A DNA stretch of 53,208 nucleotides, from positions 1-53,208 of the forward strand of contig JAGCZO010000157.1 of assembly GCA_017959965.1 (NCBI GenBank). The letters are read 5' to 3'. A program made the translations under genes and the position numbers. Below, one piece after another: positions 15,237 to 24,257 of the stretch. The notes beneath the pieces were generated by a model that was given only the letters and a program-made list of their open reading frames with translations, did not search any database and was not told where the DNA came from. Source of the DNA: Clostridia bacterium (GTDB taxonomy: Bacteria; Bacillota; Clostridia; UBA1212). Each line of letters opens with the position of its first letter. Position 1 is the stretch's first letter.

Positions 15237-16178
15237 TCAGACTGCGGAAAGGATGTGGGAATTTCTGACGGAGGAGTCGGATATAAGCGCGTTTACGGCA
15301 TATGCCTGCGCCTCAAGGGAAGGACCGGGATCGGGAAGGAGACCCCGCTCTTTAAGACAATGCGTTATGGAACGAGAAACGTTTTCGATACCGCTGATTT
15401 TTCTTTCCGCGTCGGAAGATGAATTGGCGGTGGTCATAAGGCCGTTCAGGACCGGGATAATATCGCAAAAAGAGGGAATTTCACGCAGAGCGCGGAAGGC
15501 CCATTTGTAGTAGGGACGGTACTTGCCGGAAAGCAGAAAGGCGGCGGAGACCGCGTTGTCGACGAATTCGAAGACCGCCAGCTGGGCTGCTTCGGGCTCT
15601 CCGTGTTTTATACACCGTTCGTAGTTGTACTGGCCGGACTGGCCCATGAGAAGGAGCCTGCCCGCAAGCTTTTTAAGCATCACATCCCGGGGAAAAAACT
15701 CCAGCCTTTCGCGTATCGAGGTGAGAAGCCCGAAATTGTCGAAAAAGATCCGGCCCGAGGTCGCTTCAAGCAGAGCCTGTTCGGGCAGGGAGAACCACAT
15801 GCCGAAGGTAAGCTCTCCGTCCTCCGAACCGACGGTCTTACTGAAAAAATCCGGGATCCTGATGACCCCGTGACGGGGGCCTCCGACGGGAGCCAGCCGC
15901 TCGCGCTTTACGCCCATAAACTCCTTGGGGAGCTTTGCGTAAGCTTTTTCAAGAAGAAATGCGTCACGGCGGCTGACGGTGTCCTCGCCAGGGAGAAAAA
16001 TGCAGAAGCCCGGCTCGAAATCGTGGTCTCTGGATACTTCGTCATCAAAGCCAAGGCACTCTGAACCGCTGCCGGCCAGCCCGACGGCAATGAAAGGCAG
16101 CAGCCCGCTGAATTCGTTTTCAAGCAAAGGCCGCCCGAAGTTTTCAAAATATTGTTCCGAAAGCTCAATTCCCCGCAT
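15237..16178 (-). CDS. DUF4037 domain protein
   Basis: The likely start is the ATG at 16178 (313 residues), 11 bases after the TPR gene's stop. A longer frame opens at 16277, but that would overlap the TPR gene by about 90 bases. Residues 1-70 contain GLAGSGSECLGFDDEVSRDH and DFEPGFCIFLP, the nucleotidyltransferase-like signature of DUF4037 proteins. The C-terminal part has FVDNAVSAAFLLSGKYRPYYKWAFRALRE, also typical. The family resembles kanamycin-type nucleotidyltransferases, but its substrate is unknown. It is regularly encoded after a TPR protein, as here. Confidence 0.8.
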   Translation of the reverse strand: MRGIELSEQYFENFGRPLLENEFSGLLPFIAVGLAGSGSECLGFDDEVSRDHDFEPGFCIFLPGEDTVSRRDAFLLEKAYAKLPKEFMGVKRERLAPVGGPRHGVIRIPDFFSKTVGSEDGELTFGMWFSLPEQALLEATSGRIFFDNFGLLTSIRERLEFFPRDVMLKKLAGRLLLMGQSGQYNYERCIKHGEPEAAQLAVFEFVDNAVSAAFLLSGKYRPYYKWAFRALREIPSFCDIIPVLNGLMTTANSSSDAERKISGIENVSRSITHCLKERGLLPDPGPSLEAQAYAVNALISDSSVRNSHILSAV

Positions 16179-16189
16179 GGATCCGTGTA

Positions 16190-17041
16190 TTATTTGCCTG
16201 AGTAGATACGCTCCGCCTCGCCTTCCAGGTACTCGGAAGCAAGAAAAAATCCGTAGTGACCGAAAACAGGGGCGCATTTTTCGCAGACGAAGGCGTAGTA
16301 CCCGTCCCTCGGCGCGGCTGTTTTCGTGAGATAGTCATATGCTTTGTCGAGGAGCTCAAAGATCTCGGGCTCGCCGTCCACCTCGCCCTTGTCGGCGGCA
16401 ACTACGTCCGCAACGTTCAGGCAGGTGATGGCCCGTTCCAGCTCGCCGAATTCCACCTTTGACATGTATTCGTCGGCTTTTGCGTATGCTTCGAGGGCGT
16501 CGCCGTACCGCCTCAGCGCTTTACAGCAAAGCCCCATGTTATTGTAAAGTCCTCCGAGAAGGGTGGAAGACACGTTTTCAAGTTGTTTGAAGGCCAGCTC
16601 GGCTTTTTTGAAAAGGACGATGGAGCGCTCGTTCTCGCCAAAAGCATTGCAGGCGGTGGCTGCGTTGACGTAAGTGGTGCCGGCGCTCATCGAATCGCCG
16701 AGATCCAGCTCGTCAATGAGGCTCAGCGCCAGGTCCGCGTTGGCGAGAGCTTTTTCCTTTTCGCCGCACTTGCGGTAGTGGCCGATGAGCTCGTTGGCGA
16801 TCACAAGCATGCCTCTTTTGTCGTTGCCGAGCCTTGCCTCCTCAAGCCAGTAGAGCAGATGCCTTTCCGCCCCCGCGTAATCCTTTTTTGCCAGATATTC
16901 ATCGTTTTTTTCGATGATGCGCTGCTGGGGCACGGAGCGGACCTCGGGCTCTTTTCCGAAGGGCTCGTCGCACAGAAGACAGCGGGGCTCCGCGAAATCC
17001 TCGGGACCTATCACACCGTTTTGAGAAGGATCGTTATTCAT
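16190..17041 (-). CDS. Tetratricopeptide repeat protein paired with DUF4037
   Basis: The 283-residue cytosolic protein starts with a short Cys motif (CLLCDEPFG, about 21-29). TPR-like helix pairs fill about 40-270: NDEYLAKKDYAGAERHLLYW, EKEKALANADLALSL, ENERSIVLFKKAELAF and RRYGDALEAYAKADEYM. TPR arrays hold protein partners. The gene is immediately upstream of the DUF4037 gene in the same transcript, so the DUF4037 protein is the obvious candidate. A late Cys pair (CEKC) may, with the N-terminal one, bind a metal; this is inference. GAGG lies before the ATG. Confidence 0.75.
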   Translation of the reverse strand: MNNDPSQNGVIGPEDFAEPRCLLCDEPFGKEPEVRSVPQQRIIEKNDEYLAKKDYAGAERHLLYWLEEARLGNDKRGMLVIANELIGHYRKCGEKEKALANADLALSLIDELDLGDSMSAGTTYVNAATACNAFGENERSIVLFKKAELAFKQLENVSSTLLGGLYNNMGLCCKALRRYGDALEAYAKADEYMSKVEFGELERAITCLNVADVVAADKGEVDGEPEIFELLDKAYDYLTKTAAPRDGYYAFVCEKCAPVFGHYGFFLASEYLEGEAERIYSGK

Positions 17042-17093
17042 GTCAAACCTCAGTAAAGCGCAGGCGCGTTCATGGAGCGTACCTTAAAAAAGG

Positions 17094-18380
17094 TTATTCT
17101 TCGCAATTTTCGAGAAGCTTCTCCATGGAGCAGATCTTGACGCACACGCAGAGGATGTTTATTGCAGCCTCAAGCTCCTGGATCGGGGGAAGGGTGGGGG
17201 CAATGCGGATGTTGGAGTCGTTGGGATCCTGCCTGTAGGGGAAGGTGGCGCCCGCGGGCGTGAATTTCACGCCGCACTCTTTGGCCTTGGCAACGACCGC
17301 CGAAGCGCAGCCCGGAAGAGTGTCGATGCTTATAAAGTAGCCGCCGTCGGGCTTTGTCCATTTTAGAATGCCGAGACCGCCAAGCTCCTTGGCGAGTATG
17401 TTGTTCACCGCCTCGAATTTCGGCAGAAGGATCTCGGCGTGCTTTTTCATGTGAGCGATAATGCCGTCGTAGTCCTTGAGAAAACGGGCATGCCTCAGCT
17501 GGTTGACCTTGTCGTAGCAGATGGTCTGGACCGTGAGGCAGGAGAGCAGATATTTGATGTTCTTTTCCGAGGCGCCGACAGCGGAAATGCCGGAGCCCGG
17601 GAAGGTGATCTTGGAGGTGGAGCAGAACAGGAACACTCTGTCGGGGTTGCCGGCTTCCTTGCAGGCTTCAAGCATGTTGAGCTGCTTCGCCGGGGCTTCC
17701 CTGAGAAAATGAACCGTGTAGGCGTCGTCGCACATGATCCTGAAATCTTTGGCGCCGGTCTCCATTGCCGCGAGACGGCGGATCTTCTCGTCGGAAAAGA
17801 CCTCGCCCGTGGGGTTGGAGTACTTGGGTATCATCCAGATACCCTTAACGCAGGGGTCCTTCACGAGCTCTTCCACCATGTCCATATCCGGTCCGTCGCC
17901 CTGAAGGGGCACCGCGATAAGCTCAAAACCCAGCTTCTCCGTGATGAGAAAGTGACGGTCGTAGCCGGGCACGAGGCAGATCCATTTGAGCTTCTCCTCT
18001 TTGACCCATGGCCTGCAGCCCTCCGTACCTGTGCCGAAAAGCATGAAACGGACCAGCAGGTCGTACATCAGGTTGAGACTGGAGTTGCCGCCAACGACGA
18101 TCTCCTCCGTCCCCACGCCAAGCATCTCGGCCATGAGCTTCTTCGCCTCCGGAATGCCGTCGAGCACGCCGTAGTTTCTGACCTCCTGGTCGGAGATCGA
18201 GCTGAAGCCCTTCAGGTACTTCTGATTTTCCAGCTCGTTGGACAGGTCCAGCTGTATCCTGCAGGGCTTGCCCCGGGTCATATCGTAGCTGAGCCCCAGG
18301 TTCTTGTAGCTGTTGAATATCTTGTACTCCGCGTCAAGGAGTCCTTTAAGCGTCTTTTTGTCGAGGTCTTTGTACTGCAT
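17094..18380 (-). CDS. Class I/II PLP aminotransferase (aspartate aminotransferase-like)
   Basis: The 428-residue cytosolic protein matches a family of PLP aminotransferases (PF12897 type). Landmarks are SYDMTRGKPCRIQLDLS near residue 31, the cofactor-phosphate region VVGGNSSLNLMYD near 95-107, PKYSNPTGEVF near 185-195, the pyridine-binding Asp in MCDDAYTVHF, and the Schiff-base lysine in CSTSKITFPGSG near 253-264. It transfers an amino group between an amino acid and a 2-oxo acid, aspartate and 2-oxoglutarate being the best-supported pair. GGAGG precedes the ATG. The amidohydrolase gene ending 26 bases upstream is probably in the same transcript. Confidence 0.85.
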   Translation of the reverse strand: MQYKDLDKKTLKGLLDAEYKIFNSYKNLGLSYDMTRGKPCRIQLDLSNELENQKYLKGFSSISDQEVRNYGVLDGIPEAKKLMAEMLGVGTEEIVVGGNSSLNLMYDLLVRFMLFGTGTEGCRPWVKEEKLKWICLVPGYDRHFLITEKLGFELIAVPLQGDGPDMDMVEELVKDPCVKGIWMIPKYSNPTGEVFSDEKIRRLAAMETGAKDFRIMCDDAYTVHFLREAPAKQLNMLEACKEAGNPDRVFLFCSTSKITFPGSGISAVGASEKNIKYLLSCLTVQTICYDKVNQLRHARFLKDYDGIIAHMKKHAEILLPKFEAVNNILAKELGGLGILKWTKPDGGYFISIDTLPGCASAVVAKAKECGVKFTPAGATFPYRQDPNDSNIRIAPTLPPIQELEAAINILCVCVKICSMEKLLENCEE

Positions 18381-18406
18381 GTTAATCCTCCATGTTATTT
18401 GCCATG

Positions 18407-19228
18407 TTATTTGCCGGCAAGCTTTGCCTTAACTTCGCCGATGAATCTCACCGCGTTCTCTCTGAAGATCATATTCCTTTCCGTGTCCGTGAGATCAAGC
18501 TTCATGAAATCCTCAAGCTCCGCGGTGTGGTTCTGCATCGGGTAGTCCGTGCCCCAGAAAACGTGTTCTACGCCGTGGGCCCTTATGATATCCACGGACT
18601 CTTTGGGATCGATAAATCTAATCGAACTGCTGGTGTCAAAATAGATGTTGGGGTTTCCCAGGTACCCCTTGAGCGCCACAACGCTTTCCCACTCGCTGTA
18701 GCCGCCAAGGTGAGCGCAGATGCAGGTGAGCTTTGGAAAATCCTTCAGGATCTTAAGAACTCTTTCGGGATTGGAATAGCTGTACCTCTTGTCTCCCGTG
18801 TGGAACAGTATGGGCAGCCTTCCTTCGGCGGCCTCGTAGATCGGATACGCCTCTCTGTCGTCAATGGCAAATTTCTGAAAATCCGGGTGCAGCTTTATAC
18901 CGACAAGGCCGATCTTAGTGATCCTGTCGACCTCTCCGCAGATGTCATCAAACCCTGGGTGCATCGTCCCGAAGCCAATGAACTCCGGATGTCTGCTCAC
19001 TTCTCCCGAAACGAAGCTGTTTATGGCGGTCACCTGAAGAGGGGTTGTAGCCGTGGAGCAGACAAGGTACTTGTCAACGCCGATCTCGCTTCCGGACTCT
19101 ATCAGATCCTCAGAGAACCCCTTTTTGACCATAGGGATCCCGTAGAACCCGCCAATGGACGACACCGCCTTTTCCGCTATTTTTTGCGGAAAAATATGGG
19201 TATGCATATCGTATATGAACTTTTCCAC
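18407..19228 (-). CDS. Amidohydrolase-2 family metal-dependent hydrolase
   Basis: The protein (273 residues) is a small TIM-barrel amidohydrolase: the first metal pair MHTHIF near the N-terminus, GIKLHPDFQKF near residue 110, the ligand His in ILFHTGD, CAHLGGYSEWE, and the late Asp in WGTDYPMQNH. The family includes decarboxylases and hydrolases; the substrate cannot be named. The GTG at 19228 is chosen because GGAGGG lies 6 bases upstream of it, whereas the ATG at 19234 would touch the ribosome site. The gene precedes the aminotransferase in one direction, so the two may serve one catabolic route. Confidence 0.8.
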   Translation of the reverse strand: MEKFIYDMHTHIFPQKIAEKAVSSIGGFYGIPMVKKGFSEDLIESGSEIGVDKYLVCSTATTPLQVTAINSFVSGEVSRHPEFIGFGTMHPGFDDICGEVDRITKIGLVGIKLHPDFQKFAIDDREAYPIYEAAEGRLPILFHTGDKRYSYSNPERVLKILKDFPKLTCICAHLGGYSEWESVVALKGYLGNPNIYFDTSSSIRFIDPKESVDIIRAHGVEHVFWGTDYPMQNHTAELEDFMKLDLTDTERNMIFRENAVRFIGEVKAKLAGK

Positions 19229-19404
19229 AAACATCCCTCCCTTTGCAATAACGGGGATCCGGCTTTTTGAAAATTACAGCCGGTAAGAATAAAAGTAGGA
19301 TTCTACCACCGTGAGAGAGATTATTCAAGAGCGGGGAACGATTAATTGAGCGTGTTTCTTCTTTTGCGGAAAAAACCGCGGGTCCGCCGATACACGGAAT
19401 GAGA

Positions 19405-19476
19405 GCAAAAAACGGGCCCCGTACCGTTCCGGAAGTGTTTGTCTCTTTTTGAGACCTGCGGAAACGAGAGGGCCCG
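19405..19476 (-). terminator. Strong intrinsic terminator after the zinc-ribbon gene
   Basis: On the minus strand CGGGCCC (19470-19476) pairs with GGGCCCG (19412-19418) and is followed at once by TTTTTT (plus-strand AAAAAA at 19406-19411). An inner GTCTC/GAGAC stem lies at 19441-19455. It separates the zinc-ribbon gene from the amidohydrolase gene. Confidence 0.75.
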
Positions 19477-19493
19477 AAACACTTTAGTCGTTT

Positions 19494-20108
19494 TTATCTT
19501 TCAGGCATATCATCCGGAGAAGCCTGAGCGATGTTGATCTCAAATCCCGCTTTCGCAAAGGACGCTTTGCAGAAGGCGTAGGGGGCTTCCGGCGTAACAG
19601 TGACCACCGGCATGTTGGAGGCCCTGGTGGCGGTGTGAGTGAGGTGGACCTGATGCTGTCCGAAGGGAACGCTGACTCTGACGGATTCTTTATTGCCAAG
19701 GTGTCCGAAGGGCTGACTGTCGATGTAAATGCCCATTCCGACTGCGCAGCCCATCATGTTGCCCATGCGGTAGATCTGTATGAAGCCGCCCTTTTTGAGC
19801 GGGGCTCCGCAGGTGGGGCAGGCGGTCTGGCTGTCGTTGCCGTCGAAAACGTGGCCCCCGTCGCAGCGGTATCTGACCTTGACGGCCGCAAACCGGCGGT
19901 TGAAGGTCTCAAGGTAGGGACCGGGAACGGTACTGTACTGAACACCGCCCGGGACGGGCCGGGAAACAGGCTGCGGGTCAGGCTGATAAACGGGTATTGG
20001 CTGTGGTGCGGGCTGTGGGGCAACGTTGACTGAGCGGCGGAAGCCGCAGGCGGGACAGAACTGTGCTGTGGGGTTTACCGATTTTCCGCATTTCGAACAA
20101 AATGGCAT
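19494..20108 (-). CDS. Zinc-ribbon protein with Pro-rich linker and beta-rich C-terminal domain
   Basis: The 204-residue protein opens with a classical zinc ribbon (CSKCGKS ... CPACGFR), followed by a Pro/Gln-rich linker (about 30-65). A second Cys cluster follows (RYRCDGGH and ACPTCGAPL, about 80-103). The C-terminal domain (about 105-200) is beta-rich with GIYIDSQPFGHLGNKESV, resembling small domains that follow zinc ribbons in Clostridial membrane or chaperone-like proteins. No signal peptide or membrane helix was seen. The role is unknown. GGAGG precedes the ATG and a strong terminator follows the stop. Confidence 0.65.
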   Translation of the reverse strand: MPFCSKCGKSVNPTAQFCPACGFRRSVNVAPQPAPQPIPVYQPDPQPVSRPVPGGVQYSTVPGPYLETFNRRFAAVKVRYRCDGGHVFDGNDSQTACPTCGAPLKKGGFIQIYRMGNMMGCAVGMGIYIDSQPFGHLGNKESVRVSVPFGQHQVHLTHTATRASNMPVVTVTPEAPYAFCKASFAKAGFEINIAQASPDDMPER

Positions 20109-20204
20109 GGCTTTGATCCTCCGAAAAAAATTGTCAAAAATTTTGGTTACTATGAAATATTTCGCATTTCTGCGGGAATATGATACAAACTAAAAGTGCG
20201 GCTG

Positions 20205-21683
20205 TCAACCCGGACCGGTACGGAGCATGTATTTTCTGATGAAATACGAGGGGGTGCAGCTCCAGGCGTGGCAGAAGCTGTTCATAGCGGGAGAGCCGTA
20301 GGGTGAGGCTTCCGGATCTCCGGGCACGAATACCTCGGGGAAGCAGTCATAGCCGCGGTCAAGCATTCCGCCCCAATAGCTTTTGAGCAGGGCAAAAGCT
20401 TCGTCCTTAAGACCGGAAAGGATAAGCGCTTCGACGAAATAATGCATCGCATAGGGCGCCACGGGACTCACAAGCTCCGCTTTGAGAGCCGCCTTCATCA
20501 TTTCTTTCTGCTCCCGGGGCCCGAGAACTCCTGCGAGTGCCGCCCACATCTGGGAGTGGGCCGACAGCTGACCTGAGGCTCCCCGGAAAAGACGGATATC
20601 GGGGGAATACATATCAAGCAGCGCCGATGAAACGTCTTTGATCCGTTCTTCCAACGAAGCTTGTTCCCAGGCTGTGCCCACGGTATCGGCGAGATAAAGA
20701 GCCTCTTTGAACATTGCCAGGATCATTCCGAGGGCGGCGCAGGACTTGTCAAGAGACGGACACCAGTCGATGAAGAAAAGGTCGACGTTGGCGGAACGGC
20801 CGCACTGTTCGAAACTTTTGTAAGCAAGCTCGGTCTGGCGGTAAGCGGCGGGCCAGAGCTCCTTCAAAACGCCAATGTCACCCGTTGCCCTGTAGTAGTC
20901 TGCCAGGGCTCCGACAAAAAGCAGGGCGTAGTCATGGAGCACCCAGGACTGGTTTTTAAGCACCGGCTCGTGGAAGACCGCTGAGGAAAGAAGCCCGTCG
21001 TCATGGGGGAGGCCGGCGAACAGATACAGACAGCGGAGGACCAGGCCGTTGTTTTTGAAGGTATAATAGTTCGTCTTGGCCTGGAGGTAAAGGTCGCCCA
21101 GCCAGAGCCTCCGGTCCCTCTTGGGGCCGTCCTCGAAGACCTGCTGCATGCAGTCTCTGAGCGTCAGGAGGGAGACCTTGTCAAGCTTCACGAGAAGGGG
21201 GTCCGTGTTTTCCGGAAGAGGCGCGACCTTGGTCATATCGGCGGAGGTCACGGCCCTCACAAAACAGTCCTTGTACACCACGGAGTAGCTGGTGTTTGAC
21301 GGAAAGCGGATCTTCACGTATCTGAAGGAGTAGCGGCGGTGAAGCTCGATGGGCGCGTAAGGATCGTCAATGAGTACGCTTGCGTTCTGGAACCAGGAGC
21401 GGGACATGCCGCCGGTGTAGGGCTCATCCGTATTTTCCCGCAAATTTTCGAAAAATCTGAACTCGACTGCCAGCGGCGCGTCCGCCGCGTCGTCCCCGGG
21501 CCTTTTCACGTCAAGGGCCAGCGTCAGATAACCGACGAAATGGGAGCCGAAATCCAGAGTGAAACCGTCTCCGTCCCTCATCAGTCTGTCCTTGCCGGGC
21601 ATTCCGGAGACCGGCCGCACCGTCGTCTCGTAAAGGACGGGCATAAGGTCATGCGCTTTTTTCAAAAAACGGTCATCCTTCAT
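20205..21683 (-). CDS. GH78-like (alpha-L-rhamnosidase-related) six-hairpin glycosidase
   Basis: The protein (492 residues from the ATG at 21683) has an N-terminal beta-sandwich (about 1-155, with FGSHFVGYLTLALDV and YSFRYVKIRFPS) and a helical toroid catalytic domain (about 170-490). The diagnostic phrase is FEDGPKRDRRLWLGDLYLQ near residue 193, equivalent to the CPQRDERxGWxGD region of GH78 enzymes that holds acidic catalytic residues. There is no signal peptide. Its ATG overlaps the TGA of the upstream GH99-like gene (ATGA), indicating translational coupling. A longer start at 21713 has no good ribosome site. It is shorter than typical GH78 enzymes, and the sugar released is uncertain. Confidence 0.7.
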   Translation of the reverse strand: MKDDRFLKKAHDLMPVLYETTVRPVSGMPGKDRLMRDGDGFTLDFGSHFVGYLTLALDVKRPGDDAADAPLAVEFRFFENLRENTDEPYTGGMSRSWFQNASVLIDDPYAPIELHRRYSFRYVKIRFPSNTSYSVVYKDCFVRAVTSADMTKVAPLPENTDPLLVKLDKVSLLTLRDCMQQVFEDGPKRDRRLWLGDLYLQAKTNYYTFKNNGLVLRCLYLFAGLPHDDGLLSSAVFHEPVLKNQSWVLHDYALLFVGALADYYRATGDIGVLKELWPAAYRQTELAYKSFEQCGRSANVDLFFIDWCPSLDKSCAALGMILAMFKEALYLADTVGTAWEQASLEERIKDVSSALLDMYSPDIRLFRGASGQLSAHSQMWAALAGVLGPREQKEMMKAALKAELVSPVAPYAMHYFVEALILSGLKDEAFALLKSYWGGMLDRGYDCFPEVFVPGDPEASPYGSPAMNSFCHAWSCTPSYFIRKYMLRTGPG

Positions 21684-24184
21684 TTCTCTTTGCGCCTCTT
21701 TGTTTTTTTGCATAACGCCAATGCGCCCGCGGCAAGGGCCGCCGGAAGAGCTCCCGCAGAGACCCCGGCGCCGCAGCCGGAGGGATCCTTGCCCGCGGGG
21801 TATGCCGCGGCCGCGAACTGGTATTTAAACCTTCCGCCGGGGGCGGTATCTCCCTTGGTGTAAAGCTCCAGAGGATCGCTGCCGTCCGCAAGGTTGTTGT
21901 CCGCCCATTTAAAATTCAACACGAAGGGAACTCCTCTGCCGAGGCCCAGGGCCTCACGGGGGATCTTCAGCTGAAGGATGTTGGCGTTTACCGAAAGCTC
22001 TGCCTCGCCGGTCTTTTCCCAGCTCCAGCCGCCGGAGGATCTCTCAACGGCAGTTATGGAGGAGGCGCCGGGGCTCAGACGGTTGACGATATAATTGAAG
22101 GATTCCCAGGATGGAAGCTTCACTGCCTTGCCGTTTACGGACTCAACGTCTATCAGGAGCCTCATCCAGAGTTCGTCCGTCGGAGACGTGATGTCTTCTG
22201 CAGTTTCGACTCTGAAATACACGAAGTCATTGTCGTAGGAGGCTTTGGCGGACACGATATCGTTGCGGCCGCTCTGATCCTGATACAAGTAATACTCGCC
22301 GGTGGCCTCGTTTTTGTATCCCTTGCAGTCTCTGTCAAATGTGTCGCCGGGGTAGCTCTCGTAAACGAGCTTAACGTCGTCCCAGCCTGCGCCGGTACCG
22401 ATGTCAATTGTGGCGGGCTCCTCCGCTACCGAAGCGGCGGGAACGCCTTTGTACTTTCTGATGAAGCTGCAGAGCTGGTAGTAGTAATTGTCCTTCAGGT
22501 CGCCTTTCGAGGGCTCGATGTCGCGGCTTAATTCGTCGCTGAAATTGTCTGGAAAAGCGTTTTCGACGCCCCAGAAGTCCTCAAAGCGGCCGGCGACGCC
22601 TTCGTTCCAGCCTGTGACCCATATGAACTCGGGATCCACGCTGAGGGCATACTCCCATTGCTCCTGAAAGTACGCTCCGTAGAGTTTGGCGTCGGGACGG
22701 CTGTCGTAATCGCCTTTCGAAGGCATATAGTGGCGCCCGAAGACCTTGAACTTGTCGTTGTTCATGGCCGTAAGGTGTGTCTCGGCGCACCAGTTGTGGG
22801 CAATGGCCACTGCGACCTCCTCGGGGGTGCCGTCAGGGTTCCTGTTTATGAGCTGGGGGGTGGTGGAGATCCAGTTCCAGAGCTGAAAGCTGTCCGTCAC
22901 CTCGGACTGGATGGCTCCCATGACGATGGGATCGCCGGATTCGCTCTGTACCTGGACGTGGTCCCGGGACTGGGCGTGGTTGATCACCCGGTAGTTGAAG
23001 AATTCGTAGATCTCCTTGTCCTCTTCCTTAGAAAGGTTCAGCCTTCCGGGATAGCCAACCATGAGGGGCTTGCCCTTCCAGTAAAACCAAAGCTCCCTAT
23101 AGAGTCCGTCCTTGTAGATATTTTTGTAGATCTCCCGGAGCTGGACCGCCACGTCGTTGTACTCGAACATGGGAAGCATGAAGGATATCTTCGGCGTGTT
23201 CACTCCGTCGGCCCTGGCGAGAGACCAGACCTTCAGCAGCGTCAGAACGTCGTCAATGAAGGTGGCGGTGCCGTTGGTGTTGTCGAAGAACACCGCATCC
23301 ACTCCCGCATCGGCAAGGAGCTCAGCCTGGCGCCTCAGGACCCATTCGTCGGAGCTTCTGTAGTAGCCCCAGATCGGCTCGTTCCAATGGTACGCGCCGG
23401 CGTGTCCCCAGAGAGGACTTGAATAGTCGTTCTTTATCTCGGGGTGCTCCCGAAGTATCTCCGTGATGTTCCTTGTGCCCGATGCGGTGAGACTGGTGTG
23501 CCAGGTGTGGAAGAAAAGTCCCACAGTTTTGTTTTCCCTTACGGTGCTGCTGTAGGAATTGTCAACGGTCCTGCCAAGCTCGTCGATGGCCACCCAGGTG
23601 CCTTGCGAAGAGACGAGCTTCACAACGTTTTCGGAGATCCCCGCCAAAGTGCCCCCGGCGTCTTTAAAAATGATCCTCGAAAGGATATTCCCCTGCCTGA
23701 CGGAGGCGTTGAAGTAGGTCCTTGCGTAGGGCGAGACCGCGGAATCGATGCTCAGCCGGACGCCTCCCAAAGTGTTCTTGATCAGGGCAACGTACTCTCC
23801 CGCAGGCGCCGGACAGTCCATCCGAAGCCAGGTCTGCATGTCGAAATCCTCGAATTTCCGCGTGAAAATCGCACTGCTCCGGGCAGACTCCCCATAGCTT
23901 CCCTTCCATTCGTGAAGCTCCACGGTGAGGCTCGTACCGCTCCCGGAAGCCGTCTTGGCAACGTATATTTCGAAAGCGTCTATTTCCTGACACGATTTAA
24001 ACTGTATGCCGTAGATATTGCCCGCGGTCTTTTCAAGGGAAAAGTCCGACTCCGGGCAGCACAAATACTGATAGCTTCCGGCCGCCATAGATCTTAAAAC
24101 ACCCCCGGTGAAAAATGAGGAGGCGACTGCCGCCAATGCGACCGTTACCGCCAATGTGATCCTGATAAATCGTTTTATACTCAT
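21680..24184 (-). CDS. Secreted GH99/WbsX-like enzyme with N-terminal beta-sandwich, CBM9-like domain and Cys-Gly tail
   Basis: The 834-residue protein is one of four paralogues here. Order: signal peptide (to about residue 35), beta-sandwich module (about 45-150, ending APAGEYVALIKN), catalytic-type barrel (about 195-580), CBM9-like sandwich (about 590-790) and a sorting-type tail (SGCG at 802-805, helix, basic end). Barrel landmarks are GLFFHTWH (222-229), ADAGVDAVFFDNTN (291-304) and VTGWNEG (523-529), where Glu528 is a candidate catalytic acid. The barrel resembles GH99/WbsX glycan hydrolases. The TGWNEW of the other copies ends in Gly here. It is translationally coupled to the GH78-like gene. 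The substrate is unknown. Confidence 0.7.
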   Translation of the reverse strand: MSIKRFIRITLAVTVALAAVASSFFTGGVLRSMAAGSYQYLCCPESDFSLEKTAGNIYGIQFKSCQEIDAFEIYVAKTASGSGTSLTVELHEWKGSYGESARSSAIFTRKFEDFDMQTWLRMDCPAPAGEYVALIKNTLGGVRLSIDSAVSPYARTYFNASVRQGNILSRIIFKDAGGTLAGISENVVKLVSSQGTWVAIDELGRTVDNSYSSTVRENKTVGLFFHTWHTSLTASGTRNITEILREHPEIKNDYSSPLWGHAGAYHWNEPIWGYYRSSDEWVLRRQAELLADAGVDAVFFDNTNGTATFIDDVLTLLKVWSLARADGVNTPKISFMLPMFEYNDVAVQLREIYKNIYKDGLYRELWFYWKGKPLMVGYPGRLNLSKEEDKEIYEFFNYRVINHAQSRDHVQVQSESGDPIVMGAIQSEVTDSFQLWNWISTTPQLINRNPDGTPEEVAVAIAHNWCAETHLTAMNNDKFKVFGRHYMPSKGDYDSRPDAKLYGAYFQEQWEYALSVDPEFIWVTGWNEGVAGRFEDFWGVENAFPDNFSDELSRDIEPSKGDLKDNYYYQLCSFIRKYKGVPAASVAEEPATIDIGTGAGWDDVKLVYESYPGDTFDRDCKGYKNEATGEYYLYQDQSGRNDIVSAKASYDNDFVYFRVETAEDITSPTDELWMRLLIDVESVNGKAVKLPSWESFNYIVNRLSPGASSITAVERSSGGWSWEKTGEAELSVNANILQLKIPREALGLGRGVPFVLNFKWADNNLADGSDPLELYTKGDTAPGGRFKYQFAAAAYPAGKDPSGCGAGVSAGALPAALAAGALALCKKTKRRKEK

Positions 24185-24257
24185 ACTTTTGTCCTTCGGA
24201 TATCGCCAAAATATCCGGCATTTGTTCTCCTGTGTGTCCGGAGGAACCTCTTCACCG

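Noticed and set aside
17439-18545. Plus-strand frame of 368 codons opposite the aminotransferase
   Set aside because: It is antisense to a well-supported PLP enzyme and the product resembles no family.
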